Source of the DNA: JBEIDK01 sp040383485
GTDB lineage: Bacteria; Bacteroidota; Bacteroidia; UBA4408
Assembly (NCBI GenBank): GCA_040383485.1
Contig: JBEIDK010000015.1
Span: 1 to 41,868, forward strand
Length of the DNA: 41,868 bases
Direction of reading: 5' to 3'
The notes under the pieces were generated by a model, which made no database searches, was not told the origin of the DNA, and saw only the letters and a program-made list of their open reading frames with translations. The position numbers and the translations under genes are program-made. Below are positions 8,700 through 17,181 of this stretch, piece by piece (position 1 is the stretch's first letter; each line of letters starts with the position of its first letter).

Positions 8700-9543
8700 A
8701 AGAGAATTTTAGGTTGTCAATTAATCTTGTTTTTCCACAGTAAACAGCAATAAAACCTCTTACATTAGCTAAATTCGAATCATCACTTAATGTTTCTAAT
8801 GAATCTGCATTTGCTAGTTCAAAATATTCTAGCTTCAAGAATTTATTATTATTAAAATTTTCATAAACCCAATTTTTTAATTCTAAAATTGATTTGTTTT
8901 TGAATTGATTTTTTGCTTCCATCAATATTTTGGGTATTAATGAGGCCGCGCTTCTTTCTTCAGTATTTAAGTTTACATTTCTACTGCTCATTGCTAATCC
9001 ATCTTCTTCACGAATAATCGGGCATCCCACTATTATTGTTTTTAATTCACATTTTTCAACTAATTTTCTTACTACAGCCAACTGCTGGTAATCTTTTTCA
9101 CCAAAATAAGCATTGGTTGGTTCAACTATTTCAAAAAGTCTTTTTACAACCATTATTACGCCATCAAAGTGCCCTGGTCGATGGGTTGCTTCCATTACTT
9201 TTGTTAATAAACCGTAGTCGTTTGCACTATTTTTAGAACTATCAGCAGTAGGATATACCTCTTCAATGCTAGGAGCAAATAAAAAATGACAACCTGCTTC
9301 TTCTAACACCTGTTTATCCAACTCAATATTTCTGGGATAAACTTTTAAATCGTGTGCATTATTAAATTGAGTAGGGTTGACAAAAACACTACAGATGACC
9401 AAATCATTTTCTGATAAAGCACTTTTTATTAGGCTTATATGGCCTTTGTGCAAGGCTCCCATTGTTGGCACAAATCCAATAGATGTATGCCTTTTCTTAG
9501 AAATAGCTTCTTTTAAGTCAATAATTTTTGTGTAAAGCTCCAT
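8698..9543 (-). CDS. panC: Pantothenate synthetase
   Basis: The 281-residue protein condenses D-pantoate with beta-alanine, using ATP, in pantothenate and coenzyme A synthesis. The nucleotidyltransferase HIGH-like motif is VPTMGALHKGH (25-35). FVNPTQFN, YFGEKDYQQLAVV and the adenylate-binding SSRN follow in the family order. The length is standard. It diverges from the short glycogen synthase gene, with the two promoters back to back between them. No panD or panB is in the window. Its stop is 5 nt from that of the convergent LutB-like gene. Confidence 0.97.
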   Translation of the reverse strand: MELYTKIIDLKEAISKKRHTSIGFVPTMGALHKGHISLIKSALSENDLVICSVFVNPTQFNNAHDLKVYPRNIELDKQVLEEAGCHFLFAPSIEEVYPTADSSKNSANDYGLLTKVMEATHRPGHFDGVIMVVKRLFEIVEPTNAYFGEKDYQQLAVVRKLVEKCELKTIIVGCPIIREEDGLAMSSRNVNLNTEERSAASLIPKILMEAKNQFKNKSILELKNWVYENFNNNKFLKLEYFELANADSLETLSDDSNLANVRGFIAVYCGKTRLIDNLKFS

Positions 9544-9592
9544 AAATGTTTGGTTTCCAGACTAACTTAGAACAAATTCTGTTAAAACGCTT

Positions 9593-9624
9593 CAAACATA
9601 CATTATAAACTTTGAGATATTCAA
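9593..9624 (-). promoter_or_regulatory. Promoter of panC
   Basis: On the minus strand a -33 TTG (plus coordinates 9622-9624) is followed after 21 nt by TATGTTTG (9593-9600), a perfect TAnnTTTG -7 box. It interleaves with the forward promoter at 9611-9642. Confidence 0.55.
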
Positions 9625-9642
9625 AAATTTTCTTTAATTTTG
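9611..9642 (+). promoter_or_regulatory. Promoter of the short glycogen synthase gene
   Basis: TTTG at 9611-9614 and TAATTTTG at 9635-9642 are spaced 20 nt apart and match the Bacteroidota -33/-7 consensus. The predicted leader is about 55 nt. The -33 element lies inside the panC promoter spacer. Confidence 0.6.
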
Positions 9643-9702
9643 TCGCCAATTATTTGTTTAGGCAGTTTCCTAAACTTTTTCATACTTAATATTTAAAATA
9701 GA

Positions 9703-10527
9703 ATGAAGAAATTAAAAGTTCTTTTTGTATCTCAAGAAATTACCCCTTATGTTGCTGAAACACATATGGGTACCATTGGCCGTTTTTTACCTCAAGGCAC
9801 TCAGGAAAGAGGTAGAGAAATTCGAACTTTTATGCCACGATATGGTTGTGTAAATGAACGTAGAAATCAGTTGCATGAAGTTATTAGGCTGAGTGGAATG
9901 AATATTATCGTTGATGATTCTGACCATCCATTAATTATAAAAGTAGCTAGTATACAGCAAAGTAGAATGCAGGTTTACTTTATTGACAATGAAGAATATT
10001 TCCAACGTAAGGCAATACTAAAAGATGGAGATGGTAACTATTTTGAAGATAATGATGAGCGTTCTGTATTTTTTTGTAGAGGAGTAATTGAAACAGTTCG
10101 TAAACTGGGATGGCAACCTGATATTATACATTGCAACGGTTGGTTTACTGCTCCAATGGCTATTCTTGTGAAGAAAGTATATAAAGATGATCCTTTATTT
10201 GCAGAATCAAAGGTCATCTATAATGTATACGACGATGAATTCTCTCCATCACTAAATAAACGTTACGCACAAAAAATTCAAATGACCGGAATTGAAGATT
10301 CCGATTTAAAAACAATAAAAGACCCAACTTATTTGAATGTTCAAAAGTTTGCAATTGATAACTCAGATGCCATTATTCAAGGTTCTGAAAAAATTAATAG
10401 TGACGTTTCTAAGTATATTAAAAAATCAGGAAAAACATTCTTGGAGTATAAAAACAATGATGAGTATTTAGATGCTTATTCTGCATTTTATGATTCTATT
10501 CTTGAAGGCGTAACTGAATTAGTTTAA
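9703..10527 (+). CDS. Orphan N-terminal domain of glycogen/starch synthase (GT5-like)
   Basis: The 274-residue protein aligns with only the N-terminal Rossmann domain of GT5 glycogen synthases (normally about 470 or more residues). VLFVSQEITPYVAE and REIRTFMPRYG correspond to the family's opening SExAPxxKxGG and DVRVxxPxY region, and DIIHCNGW corresponds to the usual VHAHDW. The ADP-glucose-binding KxGG loop is not conserved: ETHMGTIG occupies that place (19-26). The C-terminal nucleotide-binding domain is absent. Short proteins of this kind beside panC are common in Bacteroidota and are annotated glycogen synthase. Lack of the key loop and second domain argues against catalysis alone. It leads a forward group with the DUF4270 lipoprotein and glmS. 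A partner or regulatory role is inference. Confidence 0.82.
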   Translation: MKKLKVLFVSQEITPYVAETHMGTIGRFLPQGTQERGREIRTFMPRYGCVNERRNQLHEVIRLSGMNIIVDDSDHPLIIKVASIQQSRMQVYFIDNEEYFQRKAILKDGDGNYFEDNDERSVFFCRGVIETVRKLGWQPDIIHCNGWFTAPMAILVKKVYKDDPLFAESKVIYNVYDDEFSPSLNKRYAQKIQMTGIEDSDLKTIKDPTYLNVQKFAIDNSDAIIQGSEKINSDVSKYIKKSGKTFLEYKNNDEYLDAYSAFYDSILEGVTELV

Positions 10528-10562
10528 TAAACTGTATAAATTTAATACAGTAGAATTGATAC

Positions 10563-11930
10563 ATGACAAAAAATAACATTGGTTTTAAATTATTGCGGGA
10601 ACATTCTAAAGTTTCCGCAATAATTTTTTTATTACTTACTATAATAGTAATTACTTCATGTCACAAACGAGAAGGACTAGGCAACGGAATAATTCCAGAA
10701 GAAGATTACTATAACCATAAAGAGCTGGAGTTTTCTAATTTTAGTTCTGAAACTTTTATAGATACTACAATTATTACCGACGAATCGGCTTGTGCCATAA
10801 ATTACTTTGGTAGTTATACAAATGATAAATTTGGACAATTAGAGTGTTCATTTATGACTCAGTTTTACTTGCCTAAAATAGCAGTAGATGTTCAAAAGAT
10901 AATTGAAGATTCAGTATATAAAGTTGAAGATGTGACACTTCAACTAGCATACAGTTTGAGTAATTACGGAGTTTTTGGTACAACACCCAAAAATATTCAA
11001 CATATTCAAATTTATGAGCTACAAGAAAAATTAGATGACTCAAAAACCTATTATAATAATACTGATGTTAATGATTTTATAGGCTTAAACCCGCCAATTT
11101 ACGATTCTATTATAAATGTAGTTCCTAATATGTTGGCAACAACCGGATATGATGTGGGAGCAGCTTACCTGCACGTGAAACTACCTGCTGCTTATTTTAA
11201 TAAATTTCTTTCAACAGAACAGGGCAGATTATCGCTTTTTTCAGACGAAAGTCTACTTGCTTTTTTTAAGGGACTTTGCATAAAATCAAACAATACAAAC
11301 CAAATAATGAATGTTGGTAACATTGTTGGCTTTGATTTAAAAGATGATATCACCAAGCTGGTTTTGCGTTATAAAAACAAGAATAATGAATTAAAACGCA
11401 TTGATTTTAGAGTTGCCACCGGATGTAGAAGAGTTAATGTTTACAAGTCAACTATAAATGAAAACTTAGTATCACTAAAGTCTGATAATGAAAACATTTA
11501 TATTCAAGGATTTGGTTCATCTATTGGAAAGATTTATTGTAAGTTAAATAATATATTCGATAAATCATCACCAATAGCAATAACAAAAGCAGAATTAGAA
11601 ATACCTGTTAACGAAGAATGGTCAGGAAGTGATATTTTAAATTATCCCTATCCAGCAAAGTTAAGAATGTGGTATATTGACAAAAATGGTTCAATTGAGG
11701 TATTGAAAGACCAAGGTGAATTAGATGGATTTGGACCTAATGGAAGTTACGATAATATTAAGAAAAATTATACCTTTAATATTTCTAGAACAATGCAGCA
11801 TGTTATTAACACGAATGAGGATATTAAAGGATTTTTAATAGCTTGTGATAATAGGAGTAATATTCCTAGAAAAGTTGTACTTAAAACAGGAAATAATATT
11901 AAACTAAAAATTAAATACACTAAATTTTAA
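10563..11930 (+). CDS. DUF4270 lipoprotein
   Basis: The 455-residue product has a transmembrane-like segment (about 17-31) ending in the lipobox ITSC, with lipidated Cys33. The start of the mature part, GLGNGIIPEEDYYN, and the later FGSYTNDKFGQLECSF match the DUF4270 family of Bacteroidota outer-membrane-directed lipoproteins, whose function is unknown. It is beta-rich with no catalytic motif that I can see. It starts 35 nt after the short glycogen synthase and ends 4 nt before glmS, suggesting one operon. DUF4270 next to this orphan GT5 domain recurs in the phylum as far as I recall. Confidence 0.85.
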   Translation: MTKNNIGFKLLREHSKVSAIIFLLLTIIVITSCHKREGLGNGIIPEEDYYNHKELEFSNFSSETFIDTTIITDESACAINYFGSYTNDKFGQLECSFMTQFYLPKIAVDVQKIIEDSVYKVEDVTLQLAYSLSNYGVFGTTPKNIQHIQIYELQEKLDDSKTYYNNTDVNDFIGLNPPIYDSIINVVPNMLATTGYDVGAAYLHVKLPAAYFNKFLSTEQGRLSLFSDESLLAFFKGLCIKSNNTNQIMNVGNIVGFDLKDDITKLVLRYKNKNNELKRIDFRVATGCRRVNVYKSTINENLVSLKSDNENIYIQGFGSSIGKIYCKLNNIFDKSSPIAITKAELEIPVNEEWSGSDILNYPYPAKLRMWYIDKNGSIEVLKDQGELDGFGPNGSYDNIKKNYTFNISRTMQHVINTNEDIKGFLIACDNRSNIPRKVVLKTGNNIKLKIKYTKF

Positions 11931-11934
11931 AAAC

Positions 11935-13776
11935 ATGTGTGGAATTGTAGCGTATATAGGTAAACAACAGGCTTACCCTATAATTATGAAAGGATTGCAA
12001 AGACTTGAATATCGAGGTTACGATAGTGCTGGTGTTGGTCTCAATATTAATGGTGAATTAATAGTATACAAATGCAAAGGAAAAGTTTCTGACTTAACAG
12101 CTCATGTCAATAATCAAAATACAACATCAACCGTGGGTATTGGCCATACACGTTGGGCTACTCATGGCGTACCTAATGACGTTAATGCTCATCCACATTT
12201 TTCTGGCAATAGTAATCTCATAATTATACACAATGGAATTATCGAAAACTTTACCCCTTTAAAACAAGAATTACAAAAACGCGGGCATGTTTTTTTAAGT
12301 GATACCGATACTGAAGTTTTGGTTCATTTGATTGAAGAAATTCAGCAAAAAGACAATCATGACCTTGTAGAAAGTGTAAGGCTTGCATTAAATGAAGTTG
12401 TTGGAGCATACGCCATTGTTGTTATGGATAAAAATGAACCTGACTTGTTGGTTGCAGCAAAAAAAGGAAGCCCGCTAGTAGTAGGCGTTGGCGATGATGA
12501 ATTTTTCTGTGCCTCGGATGCTACTCCCATAATTGAATACACTAAAAATGTAGTTTATCTAGATGAAGAGGAGATTGCCGTAATTAGAAGGGGTGAAAAA
12601 CTTAAGTTGATAACCATAGAAAACTTAAGCAAAACTCCATACATGCAAGAGTTAGAGATGAATTTGGAAGCAATTGAAAAAGGAGGCTATCCTCATTTCA
12701 TGTTAAAAGAAATTTTTGAACAACCCCGAAGTATTCTGGACAGCATGCGTGGACGTATGAACGCCAATGAAAACTATGTACGCATGGGTGGTATAAATGA
12801 GTTCGACAATAAAATTATGAACGCTAATCGTTTCATAATTGTTGCCTGCGGCACAAGTTGGCATGCAGGACTAGTTGCTGAATATTTGTTTGAGGACTTG
12901 ACAAGGGTGCCTGTTGAAGTAGAATATGCTTCAGAATTTAGATATCGTAATCCAATTATTGGAGAAAATGATGTTGTTATTGCTATTTCACAAAGTGGCG
13001 AAACAGCTGATACATTAGCAGCAATAGAATTGGCAAAGCAAAAAGGAGCTACTGTATTTGGAGTTTGTAATGTTGCAGGTTCAAGTATTGCGCGTGCTAC
13101 ACATGCAGGCTCTTACACACATGCAGGTCCAGAAATTGGAGTTGCTTCAACAAAAGCCTTCACATCTCAGATTACCGTTCTAACGCTCATGGCATTGCAC
13201 ATTGCTCAAAAGAAAGGAACATTAACCAATACTAGGTTTCACCACATATTAAGTGAATTAGAGAATATTCCAAAATTAGTTGAAAGAGTACTTTTGACTA
13301 ATGAAAAGGTTAAATACATTTCAGAAATTTTTAAAGATTCAAGAAACTTTCTTTATTTAGGTAGAGGTTATAATTTTCCTGTTGCGCTTGAGGGAGCGCT
13401 TAAGTTAAAGGAAATTTCATACATACACGCAGAAGGTTATCCGGCTGCAGAAATGAAACATGGCCCTATTGCTTTGATAGATGAGGATATGCCAGTAGTT
13501 GTAATCGCAACTAAAGATAGTAGCTACGAAAAAGTAGTAAGCAATATACAAGAAGTAAAAGCGCGTAAAGGTACAATTATAGCGGTAGTAACTGAAGGTG
13601 ACGAAGTTGTAAAATCAATGGCTGATTATATTATTGAAATCCCAGCATGCGATGATTGTCTGGTTCCATTGCTTTCGGTTGTTCCATTACAATTGTTAAG
13701 CTACCATATTGCTGTATTACGTGGTTGCAACGTCGACCAGCCAAGAAATTTAGCCAAAAGTGTTACTGTAGAGTAA
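11935..13776 (+). CDS. glmS: Glutamine-fructose-6-phosphate aminotransferase (isomerizing)
   Basis: The 613-residue enzyme makes glucosamine 6-phosphate from fructose 6-phosphate and glutamine, the first step of UDP-GlcNAc synthesis for peptidoglycan and lipopolysaccharide. The N-terminal Cys2 of MCGIVAYIG is the class II amidotransferase nucleophile; LEYRGYDSAG and HTRWATHG complete the glutaminase site. Two SIS sugar-isomerase domains follow with CGTSWHAG, SQSGETADTL and GASTKAF-like VASTKAFTSQ. The C terminus PRNLAKSVTVE is the conserved family ending. Only 4 nt separate it from the DUF4270 gene. No glmS ribozyme-like leader is present, since the gene abuts the upstream stop. Confidence 0.98.
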   Translation: MCGIVAYIGKQQAYPIIMKGLQRLEYRGYDSAGVGLNINGELIVYKCKGKVSDLTAHVNNQNTTSTVGIGHTRWATHGVPNDVNAHPHFSGNSNLIIIHNGIIENFTPLKQELQKRGHVFLSDTDTEVLVHLIEEIQQKDNHDLVESVRLALNEVVGAYAIVVMDKNEPDLLVAAKKGSPLVVGVGDDEFFCASDATPIIEYTKNVVYLDEEEIAVIRRGEKLKLITIENLSKTPYMQELEMNLEAIEKGGYPHFMLKEIFEQPRSILDSMRGRMNANENYVRMGGINEFDNKIMNANRFIIVACGTSWHAGLVAEYLFEDLTRVPVEVEYASEFRYRNPIIGENDVVIAISQSGETADTLAAIELAKQKGATVFGVCNVAGSSIARATHAGSYTHAGPEIGVASTKAFTSQITVLTLMALHIAQKKGTLTNTRFHHILSELENIPKLVERVLLTNEKVKYISEIFKDSRNFLYLGRGYNFPVALEGALKLKEISYIHAEGYPAAEMKHGPIALIDEDMPVVVIATKDSSYEKVVSNIQEVKARKGTIIAVVTEGDEVVKSMADYIIEIPACDDCLVPLLSVVPLQLLSYHIAVLRGCNVDQPRNLAKSVTVE

Positions 13777-13864
13777 TTTTAATATTACAATTTAACAACT
13801 TATAATTATTGAAAATAGCGATATTTTATATGGTTTATTGTTTGGCTGAGTTTTACCAAATTTT

Positions 13865-14791
13865 TTATGGTCTTTTTTTACTTTGGTAATTATTGAATTG
13901 ATCCATAACTATTTTTATTCCTTCAACAAATGAATGAGGGCTATATCCTAATTCACGCCTTGCTTTGTCCAAGATAAATCCTGTACGAGGAGGGCGCATA
14001 GCAGGTTGATTAAGACTTTTAGAAGATACCGGTTTAATATATTTTTTGTCTAAATTAAAATAGTCAGCAACTGTATACACTAAATCTAAAATACTTTGAG
14101 TTTCAGGACCACTAATGTTGTATACTCCATAAGCTTTCTTCTTTGCAATTAAAATGCACCCTTCCGCTAAATCTTCTGCTAAAGTCGGCGAACGAAACTG
14201 GTCATCAACTACATTTATTTCTATTTGGTTTTCTAAATTCTGTTTAGCCCATAAAACTAAATTACTTCTACTCATATTGTCAGTTATTCCATACACAATT
14301 ATAGTTCTTACAATAGACCAGTTTATCTTGGATTGTTGCACAATTTTCTCGGCATTCCATTTACTGTGACCGTAAATACTTACTGGATTTGCTTTCGCTT
14401 CTTCATTATATGGACCCTCTTCTCCATCGAAAATAAAATCGGTTGATAGGTGTATAAAATGTGTCAGAGGTGAATATTTCTCAACGGCTTCTACAAAAAA
14501 TTGAACAGAATCGGTATTTAGAATTTTACAGTTTATAGGATCTTCTTCACAAGCATCAACATTAGTCATAGCAGCTGTATGTATAATGCAATCAGGTTTA
14601 TATTTAACTACTATTTGTTCTACTTCTATTTTATTAGATATATCCAGTGGTTCATATTGATAACCATTTTGAAGCATAAGTCTATTTTCCCCGCGTGCTG
14701 TTGCTATAAGAATAATAGAACTATCATTAACAAGATTATACACCAACTTTTGCCCAAGTAACCCGTTGCTTCCTGTAACCAATATTTTCAT
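13865..14791 (-). CDS. RmlD-like NAD(P)-dependent sugar-nucleotide reductase
   Basis: A 308-residue SDR protein starting with the Rossmann motif TGSNGLLGQ. It has HTAAMTNVDACEEDP, LSTDFIFDGEEGPY and the active-site YGHSK (YxxxK), which is the pattern of dTDP-4-dehydrorhamnose reductase and its relatives. The family makes dTDP-L-rhamnose for surface glycans, but the window has no rmlA, rmlB or rmlC, so the exact sugar is uncertain. I chose the ATG at 14791 (MKILVTGSNG). The upstream Met at 14845 adds 18 residues of Tyr/Lys/Asn-rich leader with no family match. It is convergent with glmS, with 88 nt between and no clear terminator. Confidence 0.87.
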   Translation of the reverse strand: MKILVTGSNGLLGQKLVYNLVNDSSIILIATARGENRLMLQNGYQYEPLDISNKIEVEQIVVKYKPDCIIHTAAMTNVDACEEDPINCKILNTDSVQFFVEAVEKYSPLTHFIHLSTDFIFDGEEGPYNEEAKANPVSIYGHSKWNAEKIVQQSKINWSIVRTIIVYGITDNMSRSNLVLWAKQNLENQIEINVVDDQFRSPTLAEDLAEGCILIAKKKAYGVYNISGPETQSILDLVYTVADYFNLDKKYIKPVSSKSLNQPAMRPPRTGFILDKARRELGYSPHSFVEGIKIVMDQFNNYQSKKRP

Positions 14792-14922
14792 ATTCACATT
14801 TTTTTTGTAATTATATTTATAAAAAGTACTACTTACAAAATTCAATTTAAGTATTGTAAAATTTAGGTTGAGAATAAATTACTTTAATTTCTTTTCTATG
14901 TTTGTTTTAATATTTACAAATC

Positions 14923-15576
14923 ATGAAAACTAAAATATTTTTAAATCTTTCTTTAGTAATTATTATTTTTTTTGGAGGCTGTACCAAAAAACCAAATGCT
15001 TCATTTGAGTTTAACAAAAAAAGCTACATAGCTGGCGATACTGTAATAATAAAAAACAGTTCAACTCTTGGCACCACCTATAGATGGACATTTTCAACCG
15101 GTGTAACTTCAACAAATAAAGATTCTATTCAGTTTGTATTGCCATATAATATTTCTGATGGAACCTTGACCGTGAAACTTGAGGCATTTTCGAAGAACAG
15201 AAAACTTGTTGATGAAGTAGAACAAACTGTTGAGACAATAAGCAAAAAAGTAAAAGTTATGTTTTGGTGTTCAAGAGGTAACCAACAAAATGAAAATAAA
15301 TCTCCAATTACTGTTTATTTGAATTTTCATAATGCTTTTATAAATGATTTTAGATATAATGATAATATGCTGCCCTCATACGATTCAATTGGGGTTGCAA
15401 CTTTTTATGAATTACCAGTTGGTAAATATGGTTATTCTGCATTTCAAAATGCAATACCCGGAACATCTATAACAACTGGACAACCTCCGGTAACTATAAC
15501 AATACCAGGTGTTCCTCCAAATTCTTGGCATGGAATTGTAGATGTTAATGCAGATAAAATTATAAGATTACAATAA
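14923..15576 (+). CDS. PKD-domain lipoprotein of unknown function
   Basis: The 217-residue product has a short signal peptide with lipobox FGGC (Cys20). Residues of about 25-105 resemble a PKD/Ig-like domain (ASFEFNKKSYIAGDTVIIKN, then YRWTFSTG). The C-terminal half is a separate beta-rich domain ending with a Pro-rich PPVTITIPGVPPNSW stretch. No enzyme motif is visible. TATGTTTG at 14897-14904 fits a -7 box and would give a leader of about 12 nt, but no properly spaced -33 TTG is present. Its stop directly abuts the guaB stop on the other strand. Confidence 0.75.
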   Translation: MKTKIFLNLSLVIIIFFGGCTKKPNASFEFNKKSYIAGDTVIIKNSSTLGTTYRWTFSTGVTSTNKDSIQFVLPYNISDGTLTVKLEAFSKNRKLVDEVEQTVETISKKVKVMFWCSRGNQQNENKSPITVYLNFHNAFINDFRYNDNMLPSYDSIGVATFYELPVGKYGYSAFQNAIPGTSITTGQPPVTITIPGVPPNSWHGIVDVNADKIIRLQ

Positions 15577-17040
15577 CTACCTACTATAATTAGGAGCTTC
15601 TCTTGTAATAATTACGTCGTGCGGATGATTTTCGCGAACGCCTGCGGATGTTATTCTTGTGAACTTAGCATTTTGTAAATCGGTAATTGTTTTTGCTCCG
15701 CAGTATCCCATGCCAGCGCGCAAGCCACCTATCATTTGGTACACCACTTCGGCTAAGGTTCCTTTGTAAGGCACACGCCCTGAGATTCCTTCGGGAACTA
15801 ATTTTTTTACATCGTCTTCAACGTCTTGGAAGTAGCGGTCTTTACTTCCTTGCTGCATGGCTTCAATAGAACCCATTCCTCGGTATGACTTAAATTTTCG
15901 TCCTTCAAAAATAATTGTCTCACCAGGAGATTCTTCAACGCCCGCAAACAAACTACCAGCCATAATGCTTGATGCTCCTGCTGCTAATGCTTTCACAATA
16001 TCACCAGTAAAACGGATTCCTCCATCAGCAATAAGAGGTACTCCTGTATTTTTTAATGCCTCTGCAACATCCATAATTGCACTTAGCTGAGGAACTCCTA
16101 CACCTGCAATTACTCTTGTGGTACAAATACTTCCTGGTCCAATTCCAACTTTTACTCCATCAGCACCAGCATCCACTAATGCTTTTGCAGCATCAGCAGT
16201 AGCTATGTTACCTACAATAACTTGCAATGTTGGATATATTGACTTAACTTTTTTCAACATTTCAATCACACCTTTCGAATGTCCATGAGCAGTATCGATA
16301 ATAATTGCATCAACATTAGCTATTACTAAAGCTTCAATTCTTTCTAACGTATCGGCTGTAATTCCTACAGCAGCAGCCACTCTTAATCTACCAAGTTCGT
16401 CTTTGCAAGCATTGGGCCTAATTCTAGCTTTAATAATATCTTTATAGGTAATGAGTCCTGTTAATTTAAAATTATCGTCTACAACAGGTAGTTTTTCTAT
16501 TTTATGATTTTGTAATACCTCCTCCGCAGCCTTTAAATCTTTACCAGTTTTTATAGTGATAAGGTTTTTAGACATAACATCAGTTATTGGCTTTTGTAAA
16601 TGCCTCTCGAAACGTAAATCTCGATTAGTAATAATACCTACTAATTTTCTTTCGGCATTTACAACCGGAATTCCGCCAATTTTATTTTCTTTCATTAGAT
16701 TAAGGGCATCTATTACTTTAGCGGTTTCAAGCATTGTAATAGGATCTTGAATCATCCCACTTTCGCTGCGTTTCACTTTTTTTACTTCAGCTGCCTGAGC
16801 AAAAATACTCATGCTTTTATGCAGAACTCCAATACCGCCTTCTTGCGCAATAGCAATGGCAAGCTTATGCTCGGTAACAGTATCCATAGCAGCACTAGCT
16901 ATAGGAGTTGGTAGTTTTATCTTTCTTGTAAAATAAGATGATGTATCAGTTTCTCTTGGTAATACCTCAGAATAAGCAGGTAAAAGAAGTACATCATCGT
17001 AGGTTAAACCTTCTGAAATAATTTTTGAATTTGTTGCCAT
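15577..17040 (-). CDS. guaB: Inosine-5'-monophosphate dehydrogenase
   Basis: The enzyme oxidises IMP to XMP, the committed step of GMP synthesis. From the ATG at 17040 it has 487 residues: LTYDDVLLLPAYS near the N terminus, a CBS-domain pair (about 95-205), the catalytic-Cys loop GPGSICTTRVIAGVGVP, GGIRFTGDIVKAL, and the flap with YRGMGSIEAM. A TTG start at 17067 is also in frame, but it overlaps the putative -7 box TAAGTTTG and adds nine residues with no family match, so I prefer the ATG. It is convergent with the PKD lipoprotein, with zero nucleotides between stops. Confidence 0.97.
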   Translation of the reverse strand: MATNSKIISEGLTYDDVLLLPAYSEVLPRETDTSSYFTRKIKLPTPIASAAMDTVTEHKLAIAIAQEGGIGVLHKSMSIFAQAAEVKKVKRSESGMIQDPITMLETAKVIDALNLMKENKIGGIPVVNAERKLVGIITNRDLRFERHLQKPITDVMSKNLITIKTGKDLKAAEEVLQNHKIEKLPVVDDNFKLTGLITYKDIIKARIRPNACKDELGRLRVAAAVGITADTLERIEALVIANVDAIIIDTAHGHSKGVIEMLKKVKSIYPTLQVIVGNIATADAAKALVDAGADGVKVGIGPGSICTTRVIAGVGVPQLSAIMDVAEALKNTGVPLIADGGIRFTGDIVKALAAGASSIMAGSLFAGVEESPGETIIFEGRKFKSYRGMGSIEAMQQGSKDRYFQDVEDDVKKLVPEGISGRVPYKGTLAEVVYQMIGGLRAGMGYCGAKTITDLQNAKFTRITSAGVRENHPHDVIITREAPNYSR

Positions 17041-17064
17041 TTCTACTTTATTTGAAATAGCTCG

Positions 17065-17072
17065 CAAACTTA
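17065..17072 (-). promoter_or_regulatory. -7 box upstream of guaB
   Basis: The minus strand reads TAAGTTTG, a full TAnnTTTG match, 25 nt upstream of the chosen ATG. No convincing -33 TTG is found at the normal spacing. The match supports the ATG over the in-frame TTG at 17067. Confidence 0.4.
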
Positions 17073-17181
17073 AAAAAAATATGCAACTTTATTAGTTTTT
17101 CTTCTAATTCGCTTATTGTTTTGGTTTGTAAACAAAATTTTGTAAAATTGGCGGATTAATATTACTTGTGATAAACACAAT

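Noticed and set aside
11931..11934. glmS ribozyme or riboswitch leader
   Set aside because: Only 4 nt lie between the DUF4270 stop and glmS, so there is no leader.
14792..14845. Upstream Met extending the RmlD-like protein by 18 residues
   Set aside because: Rossmann proteins of this family begin right before the TGxxGxxG strand.
17041..17067. TTG start extending guaB by nine residues
   Set aside because: The TTG overlaps a TAAGTTTG -7 box and the added residues have no family match.
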